NCBI GenBank assembly: GCA_030377865.1
Contig: JAUCGA010000037.1
Span: forward strand, 1-45,858
Direction: 5' to 3'
DNA: 45,858 nt
From: Anaerolineales bacterium HSG25
GTDB lineage: Bacteria > Chloroflexota > Anaerolineae > 4572-78 > J111
Positions 26,136-34,305 of the stretch are shown here, in pieces. The position numbers and the translations under genes are program-made. The number at the start of each line of letters is the position of its first letter. The first letter of the stretch is position 1. Under the pieces are notes generated by a model that saw only the letters and a program-made list of their open reading frames with translations, was not told where the DNA came from and searched no databases.

Positions 26136-26897
26136 ATGTCTCAGTCACATCCAGTTATTGGAGTTCCCTGCCGATCCGACATTAGTGCTGTTTATGCAGA
26201 ACGAGTCCTTATGGCTCAAAATACAACTTATATTGATGCCATCACGATTGCCGGAGGGATTCCCATACTTATCCCGCTTAAACTGCAAAAAGAGCAGTTA
26301 GAGGCGATTTTTGAACGAGTTGATGGGTTAGTGTTTACAGGTGGGGGTGATATTGACCCGACGTACTATAATGAAACTGTACAGGTTGATAATTTGGATG
26401 ATATTCAGCCCGACCGAGATCGAGTGGAGATTGCTTTGATGCAGATGGCAATAGCTAAACAAAAACCATTTTTTGGTATTTGTCGGGGAATGCAAATTAT
26501 GAACGTGGCAACAGGTGGGGCATTATGGCAAGACATTCCCCAACAAAAACCGGATTCGCTCCGGCACGACTATTTTCGTCAAACAGGCCAGCATTTTGAG
26601 CGTGACTATTTGGCCCACACGGTTGTGTTTGCTGATGATTCTCGGATTGCGGCAATTTTGCAGACAAACAACATGCAGGTCAACAGTCTACACCATCAAG
26701 GTGTAAAGAGCTTGGCTCCCACGTTGCAGGCGGTGGCTCATAGCGAGGATGGTATCATTGAAGCCTTGGAAATTGCAGACCATCCATTTGCTTTAAGTGT
26801 TCAGTGGCATCCTGAAGAGTTAGTCAATCATCATGAATCTGCTCGTGAGCTATTTGCCGCTTTTGTGAGAGAAGTTCGTTCGATAATGGAAATGTAA
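26136..26897 (+). CDS. Gamma-glutamyl-gamma-aminobutyrate hydrolase-like (peptidase C26)
   Basis: A 253-residue class I glutamine-amidotransferase-fold hydrolase. The nucleophile is C116 in FFGICRGMQIMN. The catalytic His-Glu are in VQWHPEE near residue 224, and the substrate loop is FTGGGDIDPTYY. The family includes PuuD, which hydrolyses gamma-glutamyl-GABA, but other gamma-glutamyl substrates are possible. No puu neighbours are present. Here it sits before murI and after a LysM lipoprotein, so a cell-wall-linked role is equally plausible. The start has AGGAG 8 nt upstream. A family B element begins directly at its stop codon. Confidence 0.92.
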   Translation: MSQSHPVIGVPCRSDISAVYAERVLMAQNTTYIDAITIAGGIPILIPLKLQKEQLEAIFERVDGLVFTGGGDIDPTYYNETVQVDNLDDIQPDRDRVEIALMQMAIAKQKPFFGICRGMQIMNVATGGALWQDIPQQKPDSLRHDYFRQTGQHFERDYLAHTVVFADDSRIAAILQTNNMQVNSLHHQGVKSLAPTLQAVAHSEDGIIEALEIADHPFALSVQWHPEELVNHHESARELFAAFVREVRSIMEM

Positions 26898-26985
26898 ATA
26901 TTCAGTGAACTCGCCAGAAAAAGCATCAAAAACCCGATTTTTCAAAAAAATCGGGTTTCTAGAGCTACTTTACTGAACTTTTACA
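26898..26985. mobile_element. Family B element, copy 2
   Basis: The ends are ATATTCAGTGAACTCGCC and CTTTACTGAACTTTTAC, with a central hairpin AAACCCGATTTTTCAAAAAA and complement. Flanks GGAAATG and AGAAATG suggest a target duplication of 7-8 bp. It starts immediately after the stop codon of the upstream gene. Confidence 0.75.
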
Positions 26986-27014
26986 TAGAAATGGGTATCT
27001 CCAACTAATTTGGC

Positions 27015-27827
27015 ATGAACCTAATAGAACAAAAAGTAAATGCTCCCATCGGTTTGTTCGATTCAGGCATCGGCGGAGTGTCGATTTGGCGAGAATTAGT
27101 ACGGCTATTACCGCATGAATCAACCATTTATGTGGCAGATAGTGCAAATTGTCCGTATGGTTTTCGTCCTACCGCCGAGATACGAGCTTTGTCAGCCGAA
27201 ATTGTAACCTTTTTAATAGCTCAAGGGTGTAAATTGATTGTCGTCGCCTGCAATACAGCTAGTGCCGCGGCTCTATATTGGTTACGAGAACAGTTTAAGA
27301 TTCCCTTTGTGGGGCTAGAGCCAGCCTTAAAACCTGCCGCTAAAGCTAGTAAAACAGGGCATATTGGTATTTTAGCTACCCAAGGAACCTTGCAGGGAGA
27401 GTTACTGCACAACACAATCCGCACCCACGCCCAAACGGTACAGGTGCATGTTCGAGTAGGGTCAGGTTTGGTGAAGCAAGTCGAAAACGGTCAGCTTGAT
27501 ACACCCATGACCAAGAAGCTACTTTCGGAACATTTGGAGGTGTTGTTAGCGAAGAAGGTTGACCAAATAGCCCTTGGCTGTACCCATTACCCATTACTTC
27601 AACCACTTATTGACCAGATTCTCGCGGGGCGGGCCGTCGCTATTGATCCCGCTCCGGCAGTGATTCGACAAGTACAACGGTTGTTGAATGTCGATAATAT
27701 ACAAGCGCTATCGGCAACACCACTGCACCAATTTTATAGCACTGGCACAACAGAACAGCTACAACGTATGGTCAACAGATTCTCGGCTAGACCGATAGTG
27801 GCGCAACCGTTGCAGTTGAAAGGCTAA
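27015..27827 (+). CDS. murI: Glutamate racemase
   Basis: Interconverts L- and D-glutamate for peptidoglycan. The 270-residue protein has both catalytic cysteines, in VVACNTASAA (near residue 78) and LGCTHYPLLQP (near 189), plus the N-terminal GLFDSGIGGVSI. Its length is normal. No Shine-Dalgarno sequence is visible before the ATG, whose upstream region was separated from the preceding gene by a family B insertion. Confidence 0.97.
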   Translation: MNLIEQKVNAPIGLFDSGIGGVSIWRELVRLLPHESTIYVADSANCPYGFRPTAEIRALSAEIVTFLIAQGCKLIVVACNTASAAALYWLREQFKIPFVGLEPALKPAAKASKTGHIGILATQGTLQGELLHNTIRTHAQTVQVHVRVGSGLVKQVENGQLDTPMTKKLLSEHLEVLLAKKVDQIALGCTHYPLLQPLIDQILAGRAVAIDPAPAVIRQVQRLLNVDNIQALSATPLHQFYSTGTTEQLQRMVNRFSARPIVAQPLQLKG

Positions 27828-27952
27828 CATGCTACCCCAAAAGTTAGCATGAGGAAAAAGGAAAAAGTTAGGTAAATTCTTTGTAGTGTTGTTTTCAACC
27901 GAACTGTTTTCGGAGATAACGCATTCGCGTCAACTGGATTAGCGGTCACACC

Positions 27953-29740
27953 TCACCGTACCAAACGGACATAGTTGTAAATACGGATCGCATCTCCCTG
28001 TGGCCCATGACCATAGATGTACTCATCGTCGGCGGGGTCGCCTTGTTTGGGATCGCTACGTTGTGTGCCTGCGCCATGAACATCAACCCAAGAATTGTTC
28101 ATATAACCCAGCCCTCTCCCAAAGGCCATATAATCGGCTGATCCGGCCGTGCCATTCCAACTGACATGGGTCGTGCTGGCCCAATAAAATGGATAATCGG
28201 CATTTTCTGCCTCATTGTTGATAGAGGTGACGTTGAACAGCGGATCAATCGCGGCGGAACTGCTGGAGTCGGGAGAGCGGGTATAATCCAAAATACTCTG
28301 GAGTTCTTTGACATCGGGCAGTCGCCAATCGTTATGACCGAGATAGTTTTCCGCGTTTTTCGTCTGAACCCAGGCCAGTGCCTCCTGCCAGTTCAGGCCA
28401 GTTCCACTGTCCGATTTCGACCAGATCAGCCCCGTGGCTTGGTCGGTGATGGTGTTGTCTCCATTATCGACAAAACTGTTCTGCCCGTAGCTACTGTTAC
28501 CTCGCACACAAATCACAAAAAAAGTCTTATCCGTCGGCCCAAGAGTTAATCCATAACCTTTGATTCGCCCATCGGCAAAGTTTACGCCAAAGAGAATGTT
28601 ACTGTTAGAGACATACAGCGTACTGGAACCATATTGAGCATCAATGACTCGCTCTCCGGCGCTGGTATCACCATAAGCAAAATCGAAATAGGTCGTGTCG
28701 ATAAAGGGAATCAGGCTAGAGGTATCGCTCTCTTCATAGCCGCTAGGGTCGGTTCCGCTAAACAATATCAGCGAGTAGAGTTCTTTGATGGTTGGCAAAC
28801 GCCAATCGTTATGCCCGCCATAGTTCTGCGCGTTAAGGGTATTGGGATAGGCTTGGAGTTCGGTCCATGTTAGTTTGTCGTCGGCATCGATATCACCGTC
28901 GCTATCGGTATCCGCGCTTTTCTGCCACATCAACCCGGTCACGTTATCGGTGATGGTGTTGTTGTCGTTGTCGGTGTAACTGGGTTGGTTGCCGGTGTGT
29001 TGAGCATCCTGCCCGTAAAATGACGCGCCAGACGAGGGACAGCTACTTTCGCTCGCATTGTCATAACATTTGGTCTGATTGGTATCCACGATGGGGTAAC
29101 TCTGTGTGCTGGGCGCGGTGGTTGCCGTGGGTGTTGTTTCGCTCGATGTGGCCGTTGGAGTAGCCGTATTGCTCATGGTCGTTGGGGTAGTGCTTACACT
29201 CGTAGCCGTGTTGCTTACGACGGTAGGAGTGTTGCTTACGACGGTAGGAGTGTTGCTTACGACGGTAGGAGTGTTGCTTACGACGGTAGGAGTGTTGCTC
29301 GTGGTCGGCGCACCTTTCACGACGAGCGGTAGGTAAACCAAAAAATTACTGTCAACGATTTCAAAACCATCGTCGAGGGTAAAGGGTGGTAGCGTCCCAT
29401 CCGGCGAGAGGAACTCGACGGTCACATCTTGTTTACCCGTCGTCGCGGCGGAGAAGTCAAACATGGCGGTTATTTGTTGCCCGTTCCAGTTGGTATTACT
29501 CCCCGCTAACGTCCCAATCATGACCTGATTCGGTGCAACTTCAGATGGCGGGAGCGGGACGGTCGATTCAACGAGGGTAATCGTTACCGTGACATTCGTG
29601 TCGCCGAGCATGGCCGATGTTGGGGAGACGCTGGCGATATCATTCGAGTCGCCTTGCGCGCTCGTGGACATGGGTAAAACAGCTAAAAGAACAAGTGTGA
29701 GGAAAAACAGTTTCCAATTTACTGAGAATACATGGTTCAT
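27953..29740 (-). CDS. Secreted protein with DUF1566 (Lcl) domains and TPT repeats
   Basis: A 595-residue exported protein. The signal peptide ends near VLPMSTSAQG. A beta-rich IPT-like domain (about 35-130) follows, then the Chloroflexota-type string VYLPLVVKG (near 135). A Thr/Pro/Val/Ser linker with seven-residue repeats (SNTPTVV) comes next, encoded by exact 21-bp units. Two DUF1566/Lcl domains occupy about 250-595; both contain G-H-N-D-W-R-L-P (GGHNDWRLPTIKELYSL and LGHNDWRLPDVKELQSI). A calcium-type loop DTDSDGDIDADDK lies in the first. Lcl domains are linked to surface adhesion in other bacteria. A role in attachment is inferred. Confidence 0.9.
   Translation of the reverse strand: MNHVFSVNWKLFFLTLVLLAVLPMSTSAQGDSNDIASVSPTSAMLGDTNVTVTITLVESTVPLPPSEVAPNQVMIGTLAGSNTNWNGQQITAMFDFSAATTGKQDVTVEFLSPDGTLPPFTLDDGFEIVDSNFLVYLPLVVKGAPTTSNTPTVVSNTPTVVSNTPTVVSNTPTVVSNTATSVSTTPTTMSNTATPTATSSETTPTATTAPSTQSYPIVDTNQTKCYDNASESSCPSSGASFYGQDAQHTGNQPSYTDNDNNTITDNVTGLMWQKSADTDSDGDIDADDKLTWTELQAYPNTLNAQNYGGHNDWRLPTIKELYSLILFSGTDPSGYEESDTSSLIPFIDTTYFDFAYGDTSAGERVIDAQYGSSTLYVSNSNILFGVNFADGRIKGYGLTLGPTDKTFFVICVRGNSSYGQNSFVDNGDNTITDQATGLIWSKSDSGTGLNWQEALAWVQTKNAENYLGHNDWRLPDVKELQSILDYTRSPDSSSSAAIDPLFNVTSINNEAENADYPFYWASTTHVSWNGTAGSADYMAFGRGLGYMNNSWVDVHGAGTQRSDPKQGDPADDEYIYGHGPQGDAIRIYNYVRLVR
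29208..29299. repeat. 21-bp in-frame tandem repeat in the DUF1566 gene
   Basis: Four near-identical 21-bp units (GTTGCTTACGACGGTAGGAG plus T on the plus strand) encode the linker heptad T-P-T-V-V-S-N. Degenerate units continue on both sides. The length is a multiple of 3, so unit gain or loss would change linker length without breaking the frame. Confidence 0.9.
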
Positions 29741-29758
29741 GGTTAAAGCTCCTTAAAA

Positions 29759-29807
29759 GGCGGGTACATACCCGCCAAATATCCGTTGCGATGACATCAT
29801 CGCAACG
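29759..29807 (-). repeat. Family J two-hairpin repeat, copy 2
   Basis: GGCGGGTACATACCCGCC followed by CGTTGCGATGACATCATCGC-type palindrome. It is the reverse orientation of the unit at 1300-1348 with few substitutions. It starts 18 bp upstream of the DUF1566 gene's start codon, in its leader. Confidence 0.75.
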
Positions 29808-29952
29808 ATCCAAAGTAGGAAAAAATCTCTCGCAAAGGCGCAAAGAAAAACTTAAAAACTTAGCGCCCTTGCGAGAGTATCACCAGAATTTTGTACGGAA
29901 ACTCCTAGTGAGCCAAATTTATTTCACGATTATACGCGTTCCTACCAAAAAG

Positions 29953-30100
29953 TGTAGTGGTCAAGATGATGTTACAAAACATGTCATCCTGAACCGAAGG
30001 TGAAGCATCCGCCCGAATCTGTGTAGATTCGGGTAAGAGACCCTTCGCAAACTACGCTCAGGGTGACATGAAACTTTTCAACATCAACCTGACCACCACA
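29953..30100. mobile_element. Family A element, simple copy with 15-bp target duplication
   Basis: The ends TGTAGTGGTCA and TGACCACCACA lie 148 bp apart. GTTCCTACCAAAAAG occurs at 29938-29952 and 30101-30115, directly flanking it. The right copy runs into the terminator hairpin of the gene at 30203. The internal hairpin is CCCGAATCTGTGTAGATTCGGG. Confidence 0.88.
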
Positions 30101-30109
30101 GTTCCTACC

Positions 30110-30146
30110 AAAAAGACGCAGATTATAAACTAATCTGCGTCTTTTT
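30110..30146 (-). terminator. Terminator of the thioester-protein gene
   Basis: AAAAAGACGCAGATT and AATCTGCGTCTTTTT flank a 7-nt loop. The A- and T-runs make it usable in either direction. It lies 57 bp beyond the stop codon of the minus-strand gene. Confidence 0.85.
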
Positions 30147-30155
30147 CAGCCGTCA

Positions 30156-30187
30156 CCTTCCCACAAGTTCTAAACTTGCAGGAAGGT
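30156..30187. repeat. Family H hairpin, copy 3
   Basis: A degenerate copy (CCTTCCCACAAGTTC against AACTTGCAGGAAGG), between the stop codon of the thioester-protein gene and its terminator. Confidence 0.65.
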
Positions 30188-30202
30188 TGGTCTTGAGGCG
30201 AA

Positions 30203-32023
30203 TTACTGTGTTACCAGCGGCAGATAGAGTTTGTACTCATGTTCACTGGTTAAATTTGCCAGTTGGTTTAGGTAGGTACAGGTGAGGTTCTGTCTGGCGA
30301 CTACCGGTACCTCGGCGGAGAAGTTGGCCCAATCGACCACGATTGACACAGCTTGATTGTTCTGGTCTACACATTGCACGCTCAACAAGGCCCAATAATC
30401 ATCCCCAAAACTGGTTGGGTCTTCGGCGATGGTGTAACTGCCGGGGGGGAGGTTGCTGAACTGTTGTGAACCGCCGGTGGTTAGGGTAAAGGCACCTAAA
30501 TCACCAGTAAAGCCAAAGCTGGCTTGCTGATTGGCATCTTTAACCACCGTAATCGAACCAGCGGGGGCGGTATACTGCACCCCAAAATAAACCTCGGCCT
30601 GTGTGCCATCCACCAGCGCTACCGCTTGCTCGGTGGGCGTGGTGGCGACCCAGTTATCATGGCCGGTCATATCAACCTTAACCTGATACATGCCTGCCAC
30701 AAACTCACTATGACGTAAGAAAGTCAGCACTGCTTGACCGTCTTCATCAGTAGTACCATTGGCTCCCAAAACAAAGTCGCCATTTTCACGATACAGAGCC
30801 ATGTCCCAACCGGGTAAGAACGGTTCACCGTCATCTTTTTGACCGTTTCCGTTCAGATCATGATACTGGTAGGCTATCACCAATGGCGCTTGCACCGCCC
30901 CAAACAGGATTTCATGACTGTCATTATTGACCGTCACACTGACCTCCGTAGGCGTGGTCGTTATCCAGTTTGAAAGGAGGGTGTAGGTGGCGGTATAGTC
31001 GCCATTAGGCAGGTCGGTAAAGCTGACGTTGCCACTGGCATCACTCAAGCCCGTGCCAACCACCTGACCGCTCCCATCGGTGAGGGTCACTTGCCAGCTA
31101 AAGAGGTTGGTTTCGAGGTCGATGTCACCCTGCTGACCATCCATGTTCCGGTCGTGGAACAGATGCACGGTCACGGATCCGGCGTTTTGCCAGTTGGCGT
31201 TGGCCTCTGCAAAGACGTTGCCGTTGGTTACTTGACCCAAAACCAGTTTCTGGCGTTCCGCGTCTACCCCTTGGAATATCGTCCCGGTGGGCAGAGCATA
31301 CCGAGCATGGGCGGCTACTGAGGCGTTTCCGGCGGTGGCCGAACTGACGGTAAAGGTGGCCTGACCGTCAGCATTGGTTGTTACTTGGACAGTGCTGAGA
31401 CTGCCAAAGCTACTGCTCAAATCGACACTCAAACCGGTTAGCGGGGTATCGCCCTGAGTGGCGGTGACGGTGAACTGCACCGACTCGCCTGCTGAAAGGG
31501 TGGCGTTGCTGGGCGTAATCTCCAAATCAACCGGCCCGGCCCACAACGCATCACATGCTTTGCCCGGATTGGTGCCATTATCGGTCAGAGCGTTAACCTC
31601 GTCAATAATTTCCCACGCTCGGACCCCGATAGGGTCGAATCGACTAGGGCTGAAATTATCCGAGAAATGCCACACCGCCGCCTGCCGAGCCGCGGCCTCA
31701 TGATTGGTCAGACTCCCTATTTGGGGCGGATAGTTATGCACCAGCCAATTGGTGCGACAATCGACCTTTTGATTCGTCGCCACCACCGGGTCTAAGCCAA
31801 TGGGATGGTGTAAATCGGTACAGAACGTCCCCGCCCACTGCCCATCAATATCTAGTACAATCACTCCGGCCCAATGGACATCCCCGTTCGAATCGACTAC
31901 ATAATCTCCACTGTTAACTCCAATCACCTGCCCTGTAACTCCTGCGGCCCATGCAAGACCAACCGTTAGGGTCAACAGTAGGCTAACAACTACCACTACA
32001 GCAACTTTGTTTCGTCTTTTCAT
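30203..32023 (-). CDS. Secreted thioester-domain adhesin-like protein
   Basis: A 606-residue exported protein. The signal peptide is MKRRNK plus a long hydrophobic core. Residues about 30-160 fit the bacterial thioester (TQXA) domain: C68 in GTFCTDLHHPIG and Q114 in ARQAAVWHF are the pair that would form the internal Cys-Gln bond. Next come a Big_1-type Ig domain (about 165-255), then SdrD/Cna-B-like beta domains (about 285-485 with HDLNGNGQKDDGEPFLPGWD). A final prealbumin-like domain and the C-terminal LYLPLVTQ follow. Thioester domains covalently attach Gram-positive pili and adhesins to host amines. Its presence beside a Lcl-domain protein suggests a surface attachment pair. There is no LPXTG signal. 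The Y-L-P-L-V end may be the local sorting motif. Confidence 0.87.
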   Translation of the reverse strand: MKRRNKVAVVVVVSLLLTLTVGLAWAAGVTGQVIGVNSGDYVVDSNGDVHWAGVIVLDIDGQWAGTFCTDLHHPIGLDPVVATNQKVDCRTNWLVHNYPPQIGSLTNHEAAARQAAVWHFSDNFSPSRFDPIGVRAWEIIDEVNALTDNGTNPGKACDALWAGPVDLEITPSNATLSAGESVQFTVTATQGDTPLTGLSVDLSSSFGSLSTVQVTTNADGQATFTVSSATAGNASVAAHARYALPTGTIFQGVDAERQKLVLGQVTNGNVFAEANANWQNAGSVTVHLFHDRNMDGQQGDIDLETNLFSWQVTLTDGSGQVVGTGLSDASGNVSFTDLPNGDYTATYTLLSNWITTTPTEVSVTVNNDSHEILFGAVQAPLVIAYQYHDLNGNGQKDDGEPFLPGWDMALYRENGDFVLGANGTTDEDGQAVLTFLRHSEFVAGMYQVKVDMTGHDNWVATTPTEQAVALVDGTQAEVYFGVQYTAPAGSITVVKDANQQASFGFTGDLGAFTLTTGGSQQFSNLPPGSYTIAEDPTSFGDDYWALLSVQCVDQNNQAVSIVVDWANFSAEVPVVARQNLTCTYLNQLANLTSEHEYKLYLPLVTQ

Positions 32024-32252
32024 GTAACTCTCCTCTGAACCCCCTTCCGTTCTCAGGTGGATATTTGGAATGAAATCGGGTTCAATTGATGTGAGAGGCC
32101 CCGTTTCATCGGAGACCCCCCAATTTGTAAAAATTAGCCTCTCTATTGTACCATAAAACTGATGTTTTTTGTCTGATGTTTATCACCTTTTTTAGAGAGG
32201 TATCAAACTGACCACTATATTTTTTTAGAGATGTACCACAAGGAGAACTATA

Positions 32253-32717
32253 ATGCAAAAGTTAACTACAATGATGATGATTTGTTTGACCGTACTACTA
32301 TTGGCCGCATGTGGTCAAGCTGAGCCGACTCAAGCACCGCCGAAACAGGTTGAGGCCGAATCTGCCGCGCCCGACAAGGCTGATGCTGAGGCGATCAGCC
32401 TTGAGGCGTTGCCGCGTGATCTTAAGGCCGATCAGCTTGAGGCCATCCGCAATCGAGATGACGTGATCATTTTAGATGTGCGCGAAGATTGGGAGTATAC
32501 CAATGGACACATCCCCGGCTCGACCTTGATTCCGTTGGGTGAACTGCCCGGCCGGATAAGCGAACTGCCTACCGATAAAACAATTGTGATCGTTTGCCAC
32601 AGCGGCGCACGAAGTCATAATGCGGTTGGCTTTTTGCAACAGCAGGGTGTCAGTGACATCCATAACATGCTTGGTGGCATAGTCGCATGGGAACGGGCCG
32701 GTTACGAAGTGGAGTAA
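32253..32717 (+). CDS. Rhodanese-domain lipoprotein
   Basis: A 154-residue exported lipoprotein with lipobox LLAA-C20, an Ala/Glu/Pro linker to about residue 50, and a single rhodanese domain. D75 lies in VIILDVREDWEY, GHIPGSTLIPL is present, and the catalytic C115 is in VCHSGARSHN. The conserved LGGIVAWERAGY lies at the end. It probably carries sulfur or persulfide outside the membrane. It has a clear AAGGAGAA ribosome site. No sulfur-metabolism neighbours are present. Two long inverted repeats follow the gene. Confidence 0.93.
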   Translation: MQKLTTMMMICLTVLLLAACGQAEPTQAPPKQVEAESAAPDKADAEAISLEALPRDLKADQLEAIRNRDDVIILDVREDWEYTNGHIPGSTLIPLGELPGRISELPTDKTIVIVCHSGARSHNAVGFLQQQGVSDIHNMLGGIVAWERAGYEVE

Positions 32718-32727
32718 GCCAGTCTGG

Positions 32728-32786
32728 GAGCGCAGACATCCCTGTCTGCACCGCCGTTCCCAAGGCAGACAGGGATGTCTGCGCTC
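32728..32786. repeat. 22-bp inverted repeat after the rhodanese gene
   Basis: GAGCGCAGACATCCCTGTCT (arm to 32749) pairs with its complement at 32765-32786 around a 15-nt loop. A single arm of the same repeat lies at 39227-39250. It could act as the transcript end of the rhodanese gene. Confidence 0.8.
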
Positions 32787-32813
32787 TCAATCAAAAAACT
32801 TTGCTGTTAGACA

Positions 32814-32921
32814 CCGAATACCTCCCCGAACTACAAACGGGCGAACGAGGAGACTCGCCCACCTCCTCCGAGGTATGCAGTTTTCCTCGTTCGCCCGTTT
32901 GTAGTTCGGGGAGGTATTCGG
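32814..32921. repeat. 38-bp perfect inverted repeat
   Basis: The left arm 32814-32851 (starting CCGAATACCTCCCCGAACTA) and right arm 32884-32921 are exact complements around a 32-nt loop. The arms are unrelated to the other families here. The loop contains GACTCGCCCACCTCCTCCGA. It is non-coding. Confidence 0.9.
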
Positions 32922-32943
32922 AGGCAAAATCACACTAAAATGG

Positions 32944-33618
32944 TCATTCCACAAAGGTAGCCAACTCAGACAACGATTTTTTCGTTATATCCGGCACGGA
33001 CACCTCATCAGCCGGATAACCGACCACCAAAATCAGGAAGGCCCGTTCGTTGTCCGGGCGGTTCAGCACTTTGCTCAAAAAGTTCATGGGGCTAGGGGTG
33101 TGGGTCAGCGAGACGAGTCCGGCATGATGCACGGCTGTAACTAACATGCCAGTGGCAATACCCACCGATTCGGATACGTAATAATGTTTAATTTTGTCGC
33201 CATCGGGGGTCAGGCCGTAGTTTTGGGCAAAAATCACAATCAAGTAGGGAGCGGTCTCTAAAAACGGCTTATTCGCATCCGTACCTAATGGAGCCAACGC
33301 CTCTAGCCAATCATCGGGAGCGCGCCCGCCATAAAAGGTCTGCTCTTCTTTTTCTGCCGCTTCCCGAATCTGGCGTTTTATGTCAGGATTGCTGACCACC
33401 ACAAAATGCCACGGTTGCAGATTCGCTCCGTTGGGGGCGGTTCCGGCGGCTAACAGGCAGTTTTCTATCACTTCTTTTGGTACGGGCTTGTCCGAAAAGT
33501 CACGTACTGTACGACGACGTTTGATGTCGGCATAAAATTCCTCTGCTCGTTCCTTCATTGCTTCTTCAGAATAACTACGATACTGCTCTAAGGGAATAAA
33601 ATTTTTGGCTTGGGCCAT
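32944..33618 (-). CDS. Nitroreductase-family protein, iodotyrosine deiodinase type
   Basis: A 224-residue FMN flavoprotein of the nitroreductase fold. FMN contacts are expected from RRRTVRDFS (34-42), [13 protein letters not shown] and VGYPADE. It resembles animal iodotyrosine deiodinase along most of its length: the KERAEEFY start, GTAPx[17 protein letters not shown] and [10 protein letters not shown]. The substrate-holding triad of that family is present: E92 and Y96 in EEQTFY and K117 in TDANKPFL. Bacterial homologues reductively dehalogenate halotyrosines in vitro. The physiological substrate in bacteria is unclear. The gene stands alone, between a perfect inverted repeat and a family G element. 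Confidence 0.88.
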   Translation of the reverse strand: MAQAKNFIPLEQYRSYSEEAMKERAEEFYADIKRRRTVRDFSDKPVPKEVIENCLLAAGTAPNGANLQPWHFVVVSNPDIKRQIREAAEKEEQTFYGGRAPDDWLEALAPLGTDANKPFLETAPYLIVIFAQNYGLTPDGDKIKHYYVSESVGIATGMLVTAVHHAGLVSLTHTPSPMNFLSKVLNRPDNERAFLILVVGYPADEVSVPDITKKSLSELATFVE

Positions 33619-33702
33619 GATGGGGCTATACCTCGCTTCTTTTGAGTTAGTTAAACTTCTGTTACAACTTCATACAGCGTTAAATAAATTTTGCGCTGTT
33701 TA

Positions 33703-33803
33703 GGCAGACGGAAGAAATAAAACATCCCAATTGAGGAGTCAGCACCCGCGGTGCGGCACGACGCGTGCCTACTCCACGGGACAATTATTTTTTTTCACGT
33801 GCC
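33703..33803 (-). mobile_element. Family G element, copy 2 (101 bp)
   Basis: The reverse complement of the copy at 22614-22714 with about 3 substitutions. It is flanked by TTA on both sides (33700-33702 and 33804-33806). The cargo palindrome is GCACCCGCGGTGC with a second arm GGCACGACGCGTGCC. Confidence 0.88.
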
Positions 33804-33995
33804 TTAGACTTTCAAGGAACTTCGTACCTTGAAGGTCGCTGAGTCATTCTCCTCCGACAACAGACCTTTTTTTGGCTCAAAATTCATCCTGCGAGTGACA
33901 ATTCGCGGGCTTTTTGATTAGCGGTCATGTTATAATTTTGTATGTTTGTACGTAATTCTTATGACGCAAATTTTTCCTCTTTAGATGGTAAAATC

Positions 33996-34305
33996 GCAAT
34001 AGCGCAAAAATCGTCTGAATGTGGGACGCAGAATGTCATGCCCGAATGTAGTTATCGGGCATCCACAGATATAACAATAGATTCCCGCTAAAACCATGCG
34101 GGAATGACATGACTATATGGCAGTTCCAACTTTTAAAATCTCCCAAACTGATTAAATTCTCTATGTCATTCCCGCATGCTTTTAGCGGGAATCCACATTC
34201 TGCATACAAATGGATGCCCGATAACAACATTCGGACATGACATTTGGGAGGTTTATTTTCTTGGAGTTACCTATTTCGATTTCATGATGAGTTTTGCTCT
34301 ACTGC
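33996..34305. mobile_element. Family F element interrupted by M1
   Basis: The ends are GCAATAGCGCAAAAATCGTC and GTTTTGCTCTACTGC, flanked by GTAAAATC at 33988-33995 and 34306-34313, an 8-bp target duplication. Removing the nested M1 with one TAT leaves 154 bp, close to the 148 bp of the intact inverse copy at 42705-42852. Its body holds a CCCGCATG/CATGCGGG-type palindrome pair. Confidence 0.85.
34119..34271 (+). mobile_element. M1 element copy c (nested in F)
   Basis: GGCAGTTCC...GGAGTTACC, 153 bp, flanked by TAT (34116-34118 and 34272-34274). I count one mismatch over 153 positions against the inverse copy at 43848-44000. This indicates very recent movement. Confidence 0.9.

Larger units (their letters stand above)
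29741..30202. other. Intergenic stretch between the two large secreted-protein genes
   Basis: No gene is supported. It contains the family J copy (29759-29807), an inverted repeat CTCTCGCAAAGGCGC/GCGCCCTTGCGAGAG near 29828-29878, a family A element (29953-30100), a terminator (30110-30146) and a family H hairpin (30156-30187). Confidence 0.6.

Noticed and set aside
29208..29299. CRISPR-like array
   Set aside because: Units are contiguous, without spacers, and encode an in-frame heptad linker.
29106..29336. Plus-strand frame with regular valine/leucine repeats
   Set aside because: It is the antisense translation of the 21-bp repeats in the DUF1566 gene.
32687..32938. 83-residue frame after the rhodanese gene
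   Set aside because: Composed of the two long inverted repeats and overlapping the rhodanese 3' end.
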